This document shows, piece after piece, positions 1 through 15,160 of a stretch of DNA of 64,000 bases (position 1 is the first letter of the stretch; each line of letters opens with the position of its first letter). Below the pieces are notes generated by a model. That model saw nothing but the letters and a program-made list of their open reading frames with translations. It did not search any database and was not told the DNA's origin. A program made the translations under genes and the position numbers. This DNA is from CAVRQM01 sp963723455 (GTDB taxonomy: Bacteria > Pseudomonadota > Alphaproteobacteria > Acetobacterales > Acetobacteraceae): the NCBI GenBank assembly GCA_963723455.1, contig CAVRQM010000001.1, forward strand, positions 806,001 through 870,000. Reading direction: 5' to 3'.

Positions 1-18
1 TCCCCGACGTAGCGCCCG

Positions 19-4188
<4,170 letters not shown>

Positions 4189-4290
4189 GTGCCGATCACC
4201 TTACATTGCCGGCCGGGAGACCCGGACGGCGTAGCGGAAAATGCGGCGGGCCTGTCCGACCACGCCGAGACCTGGAACTGGATGGCCAGA

Positions 4291-4363
4291 CTTGACCCGG
4301 CCATCCACGACGCGCCCGACGGCGCGGATTGGCCCCGCGGATGGCCGGGTCAAGCCCGGCCAT
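4291..4363. repeat. Palindromic intergenic repeat between rpoB and rpoC
   Basis: A perfect 16-bp inverted repeat, CTTGACCCGGCCATCC at 4291-4306 and GGATGGCCGGGTCAAG at 4339-4354, has a 32-nt loop. The right arm also takes part in a smaller hairpin, ATGGCCGGG-TCAAG-CCCGGCCAT at 4341-4363. Two alternative stems sharing one arm resemble the short mobile palindromic repeats found between genes in many alphaproteobacteria. It fills the middle of the 201-nt rpoB-rpoC spacer, so it would be transcribed and could act as an RNA processing or pausing site. No T-tract follows, so it is not a classic terminator. Confidence 0.8.
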
Positions 4364-4389
4364 GACGGTTTTGCTGACATGCCGGCGCG

Positions 4390-8568
<4,179 letters not shown>

Positions 8569-8652
8569 GCCTGTCCTGCTGCCCCTATCGTCAAACCGGC
8601 CACCTCAGCCCCCCCGATTTACGGCCGCACGGCCGGCCGAAAACGGGTTTGG

Positions 8653-8679
8653 GGGCGGAAACCGACCCGGTCTCCGCCC
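8653..8679 (-). promoter_or_regulatory. Hairpin in the rplL-rpoB spacer
   Basis: GGGCGGA (8653-8659) pairs with TCCGCCC (8673-8679) across a 13-nt loop in the 157-nt spacer between rplL and rpoB. In many bacteria this spacer holds an attenuator or RNase processing site that lowers rpoBC expression relative to the L12 gene. Here only the pairing potential is visible; there is no T-tract, and the role is inferred from position. Confidence 0.35.
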
Positions 8680-8725
8680 GCCCTACGCACGTCCGTCTTG
8701 CGGCGGCCGGCCGGCCGCCGCGCCG

Positions 8726-9103
8726 CTACTTCACCTCGACCGCAGCGCCCTGCTCCTCAAGCACCTTCCTGATCTTCGCGGCCTCGTCCTTGTTGACGCC
8801 TTCCTTCACCGTCTTGGGCGCGCCCTCGACGAGATCCTTGGCTTCCTTCAGGCCCAGGCCGGTGATCGTGCGGATTTCCTTGATCACGTTGATCTTCTTG
8901 TCGCCGGCCTTGGCGAGGATGACGGTGAACTCGGTCTGCTCCTCCACCGGCGCCGCGGCGGCCGCGGCAACCGGCGCGGCGGCGGCGGCGGCGGGCGCGG
9001 CCGCGGATACGCCCCATTTGTCCTCGAGCAGCTTGGAAAGCTCAGCGGCTTCCAGCACCGTCAGACTGGACAACTCGTCCACCAGCTTCGACAAATCAGC
9101 CAT
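8726..9103 (-). CDS. rplL: 50S ribosomal protein L7/L12
   Basis: 125-aa stalk protein of the large ribosomal subunit that recruits translation factors. It shows the three usual parts: an N-terminal dimerisation helix (MADLSKLVDELSSL), an Ala/Pro-rich flexible hinge around residues 37-54, and the C-terminal factor-binding domain (FTVILAKAGDKKINVIKEIR, then GLGLKEAKDLVEGAP). An ATG two codons upstream (9109) is possible, but AGGAAG is better spaced for the ATG at 9103. It sits between rplJ and rpoB. Confidence 0.98.
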   Translation of the reverse strand: MADLSKLVDELSSLTVLEAAELSKLLEDKWGVSAAAPAAAAAAPVAAAAAAPVEEQTEFTVILAKAGDKKINVIKEIRTITGLGLKEAKDLVEGAPKTVKEGVNKDEAAKIRKVLEEQGAAVEVK

Positions 9104-9201
9104 GGTCATGTCTTCCTAATGTATTCTCTGGTCGGTTCCATGCAAGCCCGCCCACGCTGGCCTGCCATCAACTCCGCGCAACACGGCTGCGCCGTGCCCG
9201 G

Positions 9202-9753
9202 CTATGCCGCCTGCGCCCCCTCGGTGGCCGCGTCGTTCGCCGCCTCGTCGCGGCGGGCGAACGCCGCCAGGACCCGTGCGATCTGTCCGCCCGGCGCCTG
9301 CAGGATGCCGGCGATACGGGTCGCGGGGGTGTTCAGCATCCCCAGCAGCCCGGCGCGCAGCGCCTCCAGCGACGGCAGCTCGGACAGCGCCTTGATCCCG
9401 GCTGCATCGAGCAGCTGGGGTCCAAGGGCGCCACCGAGCACCACGAACTTCTCGTTGATCCTGGCGAACTCGACGGCCGTCTTGGCCACCGCCACCGGAT
9501 CCCGGTTCCACGCGAGCGTGGTCGGTCCCTTCAGCAATGGCCGTATGCCGTCGAAGCGGGTCCCCTCCAGGGCGCGGGTGGCCAGCCGGTTCTTCGCCAC
9601 CTTGAACGTCGAGCCGCCAGCCCGCATGCGCCGCCGCAGCTCGGTCACCTCGGCGACCGTCAGCCCGGCATTGCGGCTGACGACGACGAACGACGTGCTC
9701 TCCAGCGACTGGGCGAGCGACGCCACGAAGGCGCGCTTTTCCGTCCGGTCCAA
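9202..9753 (-). CDS. rplJ: 50S ribosomal protein L10
   Basis: Ribosomal stalk base protein that binds 23S rRNA and L12 dimers. The conserved core is present (FVVVSRNAGLTVAEVTELRR, FKVAKNRLATRA, LKGPTTLAW), as is the helical C-terminal tail (LLGMLNTPATRIAGILQAPG) that binds L12. The frame is open far upstream, but only a TTG at 9753, preceded by GGAG with about 8-nt spacing, gives the family-typical start MDRTEKRAFV. This yields 183 aa, against a usual length of about 172. L10 with L12 commonly represses its own mRNA leader, and an unusually long leader precedes it here. Confidence 0.95.
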   Translation of the reverse strand: MDRTEKRAFVASLAQSLESTSFVVVSRNAGLTVAEVTELRRRMRAGGSTFKVAKNRLATRALEGTRFDGIRPLLKGPTTLAWNRDPVAVAKTAVEFARINEKFVVLGGALGPQLLDAAGIKALSELPSLEALRAGLLGMLNTPATRIAGILQAPGGQIARVLAAFARRDEAANDAATEGAQAA

Positions 9754-10060
9754 ATCCCGTCTCCATCTGGGCCGGCTGCGTGTGGACCGCATCCGGCCGG
9801 GTTGCCCAACTCGGCCCACCCGGACGCCAAGCGCCCGGGTCTGCCCGGTTCGCCTGTCCATGCGGAAGCCGCCGCGCGACGCGGCGCCTCCCGTAGCCGG
9901 AACCGCCAGAGATCGCTCCCTGGCACCCCGTCTCCTGCACGCGGGCCGCGGCCCATTAGAGTCTCCGGGGAGACTACGTGCAGTCTCGGACAGGTTCGGG
10001 AACTCGCGTCCCCTGCCCACCCCGCCAGAAGGCGGGGCGTATCTCGTGCGCTAGCCGCGC
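9754..10060 (-). promoter_or_regulatory. Untranslated leader of rplJ-rplL with two hairpins
   Basis: 307 nt with no supported gene between rplA and rplJ. Two strong hairpins are visible: CCCCGCC-AGAA-GGCGGGG at 10020-10037, just after the rplA stop, and AGTCTC-CGGG-GAGACT at 9960-9975. L10(L12) autoregulation normally acts on a structured leader in exactly this place, so a binding site for L10 and an attenuator after rplA are plausible. Neither hairpin is followed by a T-tract. The leader function is inferred from position and folding only. Confidence 0.5.
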
Positions 10061-10753
10061 TCAGCCAGCCAGCGAGCCGACATCGACCCGCACCCCTGGC
10101 CCCATCGTGCTGCTCAGCGCCGCGCGCTGCACATAGGTGCCCTTGGCCCCGGTCGGCCGCGCCTTCACGATGGCATCGGCCAGCGCGCGCGCGTTCTCCA
10201 GCAGCTTGTCCTCGGAAAAGCTCGCCTTGCCGATGCTGGCATGGACGATTCCGGCCTTCTCGGCGCGGAACTCCACCTGACCGGCCTTGGCCGCACCGAT
10301 CGCGCCCTTCACGTCCATCGTCACCGTGCCCAGGCGGGGGTTCGGCATCAGCCCGCGCGGACCCAGCACTTTGCCCAGGCGGCCGACGAGCGCCATCATG
10401 TCCGGGGTCGCGATGCAGCGGTCAAAGTCGATCTGGCCGGCCTGGATCTTTTCGGCCAGGTCCTCGGCCCCCACCACATCCGCACCGGCGGCCAGCGCCT
10501 CCTCCGCCTTGGCGCCACGCGCGAACACGCCGATGCGCAGCGTCTTGCCTGTGCCGTTGGGCAGGCTGACCAGCCCGCGCACCATCTGGTCGGCGTGGCG
10601 CGGATCGATGCCAAGATTCATCGACATCTCGATGGTCTCGTCGAACTTGGCGCGGGCGGCCTTCTTGATCACGCCGACCGCCTCGGCCAGCGAATAGACG
10701 CGGGTCCGGTCGAAGCTGTCATAGGCCTCGGCGAGCCGCTTGTTGTGCGCCAT
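10061..10753 (-). CDS. rplA: 50S ribosomal protein L1
   Basis: 230-aa large-subunit protein of the L1 stalk, and in many bacteria the repressor of the rplK-rplA message. The diagnostic block GKVLGPRGLMPNPRLGTVT is intact, with the RGLVSLPNGTGK motif upstream. The ATG at 10753 lies 2 nt after the rplK stop and starts MAHNKRLAEAYDSFDR. The usual length is about 230 aa, so it is complete. Confidence 0.98.
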   Translation of the reverse strand: MAHNKRLAEAYDSFDRTRVYSLAEAVGVIKKAARAKFDETIEMSMNLGIDPRHADQMVRGLVSLPNGTGKTLRIGVFARGAKAEEALAAGADVVGAEDLAEKIQAGQIDFDRCIATPDMMALVGRLGKVLGPRGLMPNPRLGTVTMDVKGAIGAAKAGQVEFRAEKAGIVHASIGKASFSEDKLLENARALADAIVKARPTGAKGTYVQRAALSSTMGPGVRVDVGSLAG

Positions 10754-10755
10754 GA

Positions 10756-11190
10756 TCAGCCCTCCACCACGGTGATGCCCATCGAGCGCGCCGAACCGGC
10801 CAGCATGCTGACCGCGCCCTCGACGTCGTTGGCGTTCATGTGGATCATCTTGGTCGCCGCGATCTCGCGCAGCTGGCTGGTCGTCACCCGGCCGACGGCC
10901 GCGCCCTTGCCGGGGGTGGTGGTGCCCTTGCTGATTCCAGCGGCCTTCTTCAGCCAATAGGTGTTGGGCGGAGTCTTCATCACAAAGCTGAAGGTGCGGT
11001 CGCCGAACGCAGTGATGACCACGGGAATCGGCATCCCCGGCTCCATCTGCGCGGTCGCCGCGTTAAACTCTTTGACGAACGCCATGATGTTCAGCCCGCG
11101 CTGGCCCAGCGCCGGGCCGACCGGCGGCGACGGGTTGGCCTTGCCGGCGGGGATCTGCAACTTGATGTAGCCGACGATCTTCTTCGCCAT
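10756..11190 (-). CDS. rplK: 50S ribosomal protein L11
   Basis: 144-aa protein of the GTPase-associated centre, which binds 23S rRNA with L10. The start at 11190 gives MAKKIVGYIKLQIPAGKANP behind a good AGGAG at 7-nt spacing. The GPALGQRGLNIMAF and TPPNTYWLKKAAGI motifs are typical. It is the first gene of the ribosomal/RNAP cluster here. In most proteobacteria secE and nusG lie directly upstream, but here the next gene is an unrelated coiled-coil membrane protein. Confidence 0.98.
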   Translation of the reverse strand: MAKKIVGYIKLQIPAGKANPSPPVGPALGQRGLNIMAFVKEFNAATAQMEPGMPIPVVITAFGDRTFSFVMKTPPNTYWLKKAAGISKGTTTPGKGAAVGRVTTSQLREIAATKMIHMNANDVEGAVSMLAGSARSMGITVVEG

Positions 11191-11337
11191 CCCTGGCTCC
11201 TTTGTCCAAGGGACCGCGGTGCATGCGACCGGGCCGCGCAAAGACGGCGCGCCACGGTCTCCCGCGTTCCTGTGAGGGGGGTGGAGCTAGGCCAGTGCGC
11301 GGGCAATGTCCAGCGCAATCGCGCGCTGCGCCGTGAT

Positions 11338-12057
11338 TTATTTGCCGATATCCAGGTCGGTGACCGGCACAAAGCCCGGCTTGCCGCCCAGCCGGGTTTC
11401 CGCCCACTGGCTGAAGTTGCGCCAGATCAGCTGGCGCACCACCAGCCGCGCGCCCTCCGGCAGCCGCGTCCGCACCGCCGAGGCGCGATCGGCCCCCGCA
11501 TAGACCAGCGCGCCGGACGCGCGGACTACGGCGCCGAGCCCCGCCTCGCCTGGCGCGGCGGGATCCGGGGCCGAGGCAAGCGCCGCGGGCGGGACCGGCT
11601 GTCGCCCGCCCGCCGGCAGCAGAGCGAACCAGGCAAAGCCGCCGCCGCCCAGGACTGCCGCCAGCAGGATCGCGCCGATGATGACCCGCAACTGCCGCCC
11701 GACCTGCACCGTCTCCAGCCGCGTGCGCAGCCGTTCCACCTCGTCGCGCAACCTATCGCGCTCGCGATTGGCGCGGTGCAGCGCGATCTCCAGCTGCTCC
11801 ATGCTGTGCTCCAGCCCCTGCGCCTCCGCGGCGAGGCGGTCGGCGCGCGCCGCCGCGTCGGCCGCGTGCTTGCTGGCCGTGCCGAGCTTGCCGACGCCGG
11901 CCATGAAGATCGCCTTGAGATGCCCGCCGCTCAGCCCGAGCCGGCGCGCCATGGCGCCCACCGCACGGCCGGCCGCCTCCGCCTCGCCGTCATCGCCGAC
12001 CAGCATGGCGATCCGGCTGGCCAGCCGCTCCAGCTCGCCCGGATCGGCCCCGCTCAT
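11338..12057 (-). CDS. Coiled-coil, single-TM protein with SH3-like C-terminus
   Basis: 239 aa, not assigned to a named family. Residues about 1-60 form an Ala/Gly-rich helical region, about 70-120 are strongly heptad-like (LEHSMEQLEIALHRANRERD), and one membrane span follows at about 125-147 (VIIGAILLAAVLGGGGFAWF). The last 70 residues (VRTRLPEGARLVVRQLIWRN to the end) look like a bacterial SH3-type fold. This suggests a protein anchored in the inner membrane with its coiled coil on one side and a small binding domain on the other. It lies 147 nt upstream of rplK, where nusG would often be, and may share that transcription unit, but no link to translation is shown. Confidence 0.7.
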   Translation of the reverse strand: MSGADPGELERLASRIAMLVGDDGEAEAAGRAVGAMARRLGLSGGHLKAIFMAGVGKLGTASKHAADAAARADRLAAEAQGLEHSMEQLEIALHRANRERDRLRDEVERLRTRLETVQVGRQLRVIIGAILLAAVLGGGGFAWFALLPAGGRQPVPPAALASAPDPAAPGEAGLGAVVRASGALVYAGADRASAVRTRLPEGARLVVRQLIWRNFSQWAETRLGGKPGFVPVTDLDIGK

Positions 12058-12084
12058 GCGGCCGCCCTCATCGGGTCGGGTCCA

Positions 12085-13657
12085 TCAGGCCAGCGCCAGC
12101 TCGATCAGGAACGGGCCGGGCCGGTCCAGCGAGGCCGCGAACAGGTCGGCGAACCGCTCCATCGTGGTCGCCCGCGCCGCCGCCACGCCCATCCCTTCGG
12201 CCAGCCGCACCCAGTCGAGATCCGGGCGGCCCAGATCCATCATGTCCAAAGCGGTGCGGCCGGGGTTGCCGCCGCCGTGCCGCCCGTCCGCATCCTGCGC
12301 GCCGACGCCGGCAAGTTCGGCCAGCAGGATCGCGTATTTGCGGTTCGCCAGGATCACCGTGGTCACGTCCAGCCCCTCGCGCGCCTGCGTCCACAGCGCC
12401 TGCAGCGTGTACATCGCCGAGCCGTCCGCCTCCAGGCTCACCACCCGCCGGCCGGGCGCCCCGATGGCCGCCCCGGCAGCCAGCGGCAGGCCGCAGCCGA
12501 TCGCGCCGCCGGTCAGTTGCAGCCAGTCGTGCGGCGCTGCCGAAGCGGTCAGGGCGAACAGCGGCCGGCCGACGCTGATGCTCTCGTCCACCACGATCGC
12601 GCCCTCCGGCAGCAGGGCGGCCAGCGACTGCCCCAGCGCCTCGCCGGTCGGCGTTCCGCGCGCCGGCTGCGGTCGCCGCGCGACAGTGGTCGCCTGCCAC
12701 CGCGGCGCGTCCAGCGCGTCGGCCAGCGCGGCCAGCGCAGCCGCCGCGTCCTGGTCCGGCCGGGCCAGCACATGCGCCACGCTGCGCTCCGGCAACTGCC
12801 GCCCCGGCTTCCCGGGATAGGCGAAAAACCCGACCGGCGGCCGGGCGCCGACCAGCACCGCGTCGCGCACGCCGGCGAGCGCCGCGACCGCCTCGTCCAC
12901 CACATAGGGGACGCGCTCGATGTCCGGGCGTCCGGCCCCGCGTTCGATGCGGGCGTTGGATTGCTGAGCGATCAGGCGCGCCCCGGTGGCCGCCGCGATC
13001 CGGTGCGCGTCGGCCAGCGCACCGGCGCGCAGCGCCCGCCCGGACAGGATCAGCAGCACGCCGCGCCGCGCGCGCAGCAGCCGCGCGGTCTGCTCGATGA
13101 CATGCGGCGCCACCGCCTGCGGCGGCGGGGGCGCCAGCGCCGCCGCCGGCACCCCGCCCGCGTCCCAGCATGTGTCGGACGGCAGGATCAGCGTCGCGAT
13201 CTGGCCGTTGCCCGAGCGCGCCGCCTGGATCGCGGCCGCCGCGTCCGCGCCCACCTCCGCCGCCGCCGACGCGGTCCGCACCCAGCCGGACACGCCGCGC
13301 GCGAACGCCTCGGTGTCGGCGGTCAGCGGCGCATCGAGCGGGCGATGGAATGTCGCCTGGTCGCCGACGCAGTTGACCAGCGGCACGCCGGCGCGGCGCG
13401 CGTTGTGCAGATTGGCCAAGACCGTTCGCCAGGCCCGGCCCGCAATGCAGCAGCGTCGCCGCCGGCCGGTCGGTCATGCGGGCATAGCCGTCCGCGGCAG
13501 CGGTCGCCACGCCCTCGAACAGGCACAGCGCGCAACGCATGCCAGGGATGCGGTCCAGGGCCGCGACGAAATGCATCTCGCTGGTGCCGGGATTGGCGAA
13601 ACATGTGTCGATGCCGCCGGCCAGCAGCGTGCGGACCAGGCTTTCCGCGCCGTTCAT
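12085..13657 (-). CDS. Thiamine-diphosphate enzyme, acetolactate-synthase-like, one frame break
   Basis: About 523 aa after removing one extra base near 13418-13421, where HCGPGLANGL should continue into ANLHNARRAG. The order is ThDP-pyrimidine domain (FANPGTSEMHFVAALDR, catalytic-type Glu in CLFEGVATAAADGYAR), central domain, then ThDP-diphosphate domain (GGAIGCGLPLAAGAAIG, metal site SLEADGSAMY). It resembles the IlvX/IlvG-type acetolactate synthase homologues rather than the main biosynthetic IlvB, and no small subunit gene is adjacent. Substrate is not predictable; benzoylformate- or oxalyl-type decarboxylation is possible. It is divergent from a D-2-hydroxyacid dehydrogenase with only 21 nt between the starts, suggesting a joint pathway on 2-oxo or 2-hydroxy acids. 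Confidence 0.85.
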
Positions 13658-13678
13658 CGCCTGTTACCCAGTCTGCTC

Positions 13679-14680
13679 ATGCACACCATCCTCTACTCCG
13701 AAGCCATGTATCCGGATGACCGCGTGGAGCGCGAGGTGTTCGGTCCCGACGCGACCATCCTGATGCCCGGCGCCGCCAGCGTGGCGGAGCTGGATCGCGC
13801 CGATTGCGCCGCGGCCGAGGGGCTGATGATCTTCCGCCACTGGCTGCGAGCCGACGAGCTGCCGCGCTTTCCCCGCCTGCGCGCGGTGGTGCGGATGGGC
13901 GTCGGCTACGACCGGCTGGACCGGGCGGCGCTGGCCGCGCGCGGCGTGCTGGTGTGCAACGTGCCCGACTACGGCACCACCGAGGTCGCCGATCATGCGC
14001 TGGCGCTGACCTTGGCGCTGCGTCGCGGGCTGCTGCTGCACCATGACGCGCAGCGCCGCGACCCGCCGGCGGCCTGGGCCGCGATCGAATCGCCGCTGGT
14101 CGTGCGTTCGGGCGTGCAGACCTTCGGGATCGTCGGGCTGGGACGGATCGGCACCGCGGTCGCCCTGCGCGCCCGCGCGTTCGGCTTCCGGGTCGTCTTC
14201 TACGACCCCTTCCTGCCGAACGGCGCAGACCTGGCGCTCGGCGTGCAGCGGGCGCGCACGCTGGACGATCTGCTGGCGCAGTCCGACGTGCTGTCGCTGC
14301 ACGCGCCGCTGACGCGGACCACCGCCGGCATGATCGGCGCGCGCGAGCTGGCGCTGCTCCCGGCCGGCGCGGTGCTGGTCAACACCGCGCGCGGGCCGCT
14401 GGTCGATCTCGACGCGCTGGCAGCGGGGCTGCGCCATGGCGCCCTTGCCGGGGCCGGGCTGGACGTGCTGCCGGTCGAGCCGCCGGGCGGCAAGCCGCCC
14501 GACCTGCTGCGCGCGTACCGGGCGCGCGAGTCCTGGCTGGAGGGGCGGCTGGTGGTGACGCCGCACAGCGCGTTCCACACGCCGCAGGCCTGGGCGGACA
14601 TCCGCCGCAAATCGGCCGAGACGATGCGGGCGGCGTTCTCCGGGCAGCCGCAGAACGTCATCGCACCGGACATGGACTGA
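13679..14680 (+). CDS. D-2-hydroxyacid dehydrogenase, CtBP-like group
   Basis: 333-aa NAD-dependent oxidoreductase. The Rossmann motif is FGIVGLGRIGTAVALRARAF, the catalytic Arg lies in NTARGPLVDLDAL, and a Glu follows in LDVLPVEPP. The catalytic His is in VVTPHSAFHTPQAW. CtBP-like bacterial members often reduce glyoxylate, phosphoglycerate or hydroxypyruvate-type acids; the substrate is unknown here. The ATG at 13679 starts MHTILYSEAM. The gene points away from the ThDP enzyme, so their promoters must overlap each other or lie inside the neighbour's coding start. Confidence 0.85.
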   Translation: MHTILYSEAMYPDDRVEREVFGPDATILMPGAASVAELDRADCAAAEGLMIFRHWLRADELPRFPRLRAVVRMGVGYDRLDRAALAARGVLVCNVPDYGTTEVADHALALTLALRRGLLLHHDAQRRDPPAAWAAIESPLVVRSGVQTFGIVGLGRIGTAVALRARAFGFRVVFYDPFLPNGADLALGVQRARTLDDLLAQSDVLSLHAPLTRTTAGMIGARELALLPAGAVLVNTARGPLVDLDALAAGLRHGALAGAGLDVLPVEPPGGKPPDLLRAYRARESWLEGRLVVTPHSAFHTPQAWADIRRKSAETMRAAFSGQPQNVIAPDMD

Positions 14681-14698
14681 GCTTCGCGGACCGGCCGT

Positions 14699-15160
14699 TC
14701 AGCCGCTCGCCTGGCGATCCGGGTCAGGCAGCCACTCCCCGGCGATGCGCGCCCGCTCCGCCCGCAGCTGCCGTTCGCGGCTGCCGGCGACTGCGGCGAT
14801 CAGGCCAGCGCCGGCGAGCGGCAGCGCCTCGGCCAGCAGCCAGCCGCCAGCCTGCGCCGCCCAGGCCAGAGCCAGATCATGCAGGTCCAGCGCCGCGTCG
14901 AGCGAAGCGGGCAGTCCGCCGCCGCCGCGCCACAACGCCGCCAGGCTCGGCAGCGCGCCGGCCGCGCCGAACAGCGCCATGCAGCGAGCCAGCGGCCGCC
15001 CGGGCGCCCGTTCGGTGAACCAGGCCAGCAGCGCCGGCAGCAGCAGCGCCGCGCCGAGCACGGCGCTGGGTGTGGCCAGCGCCGCCACTGCGCCGCAGGC
15101 CAGGCCCTGCAGGTAGATCCCGCCCTGGCCGGCGGCGGCCCGGGTCGCCGAGCCTTGCAT
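14699..15160 (-). CDS. Small multi-pass membrane protein coupled to the pseudokinase
   Basis: 153 aa with about four hydrophobic segments (GLACGAVAALATPSAVLGAA, ALLLPALLAWF, CMALFGAAGALPSLAAL, LAGAGLIAAVAG) and a basic cytoplasmic tail. No family recognised. Its ATG overlaps the TGA of the upstream kinase-like gene (TGATG), so translation is probably coupled and the two proteins may form a membrane complex. Confidence 0.65.
   Translation of the reverse strand: MQGSATRAAAGQGGIYLQGLACGAVAALATPSAVLGAALLLPALLAWFTERAPGRPLARCMALFGAAGALPSLAALWRGGGGLPASLDAALDLHDLALAWAAQAGGWLLAEALPLAGAGLIAAVAGSRERQLRAERARIAGEWLPDPDRQASG

Noticed and set aside
11191..11337. A promoter for rplK in this gap
   Set aside because: No pair of boxes with acceptable spacing could be picked with confidence.
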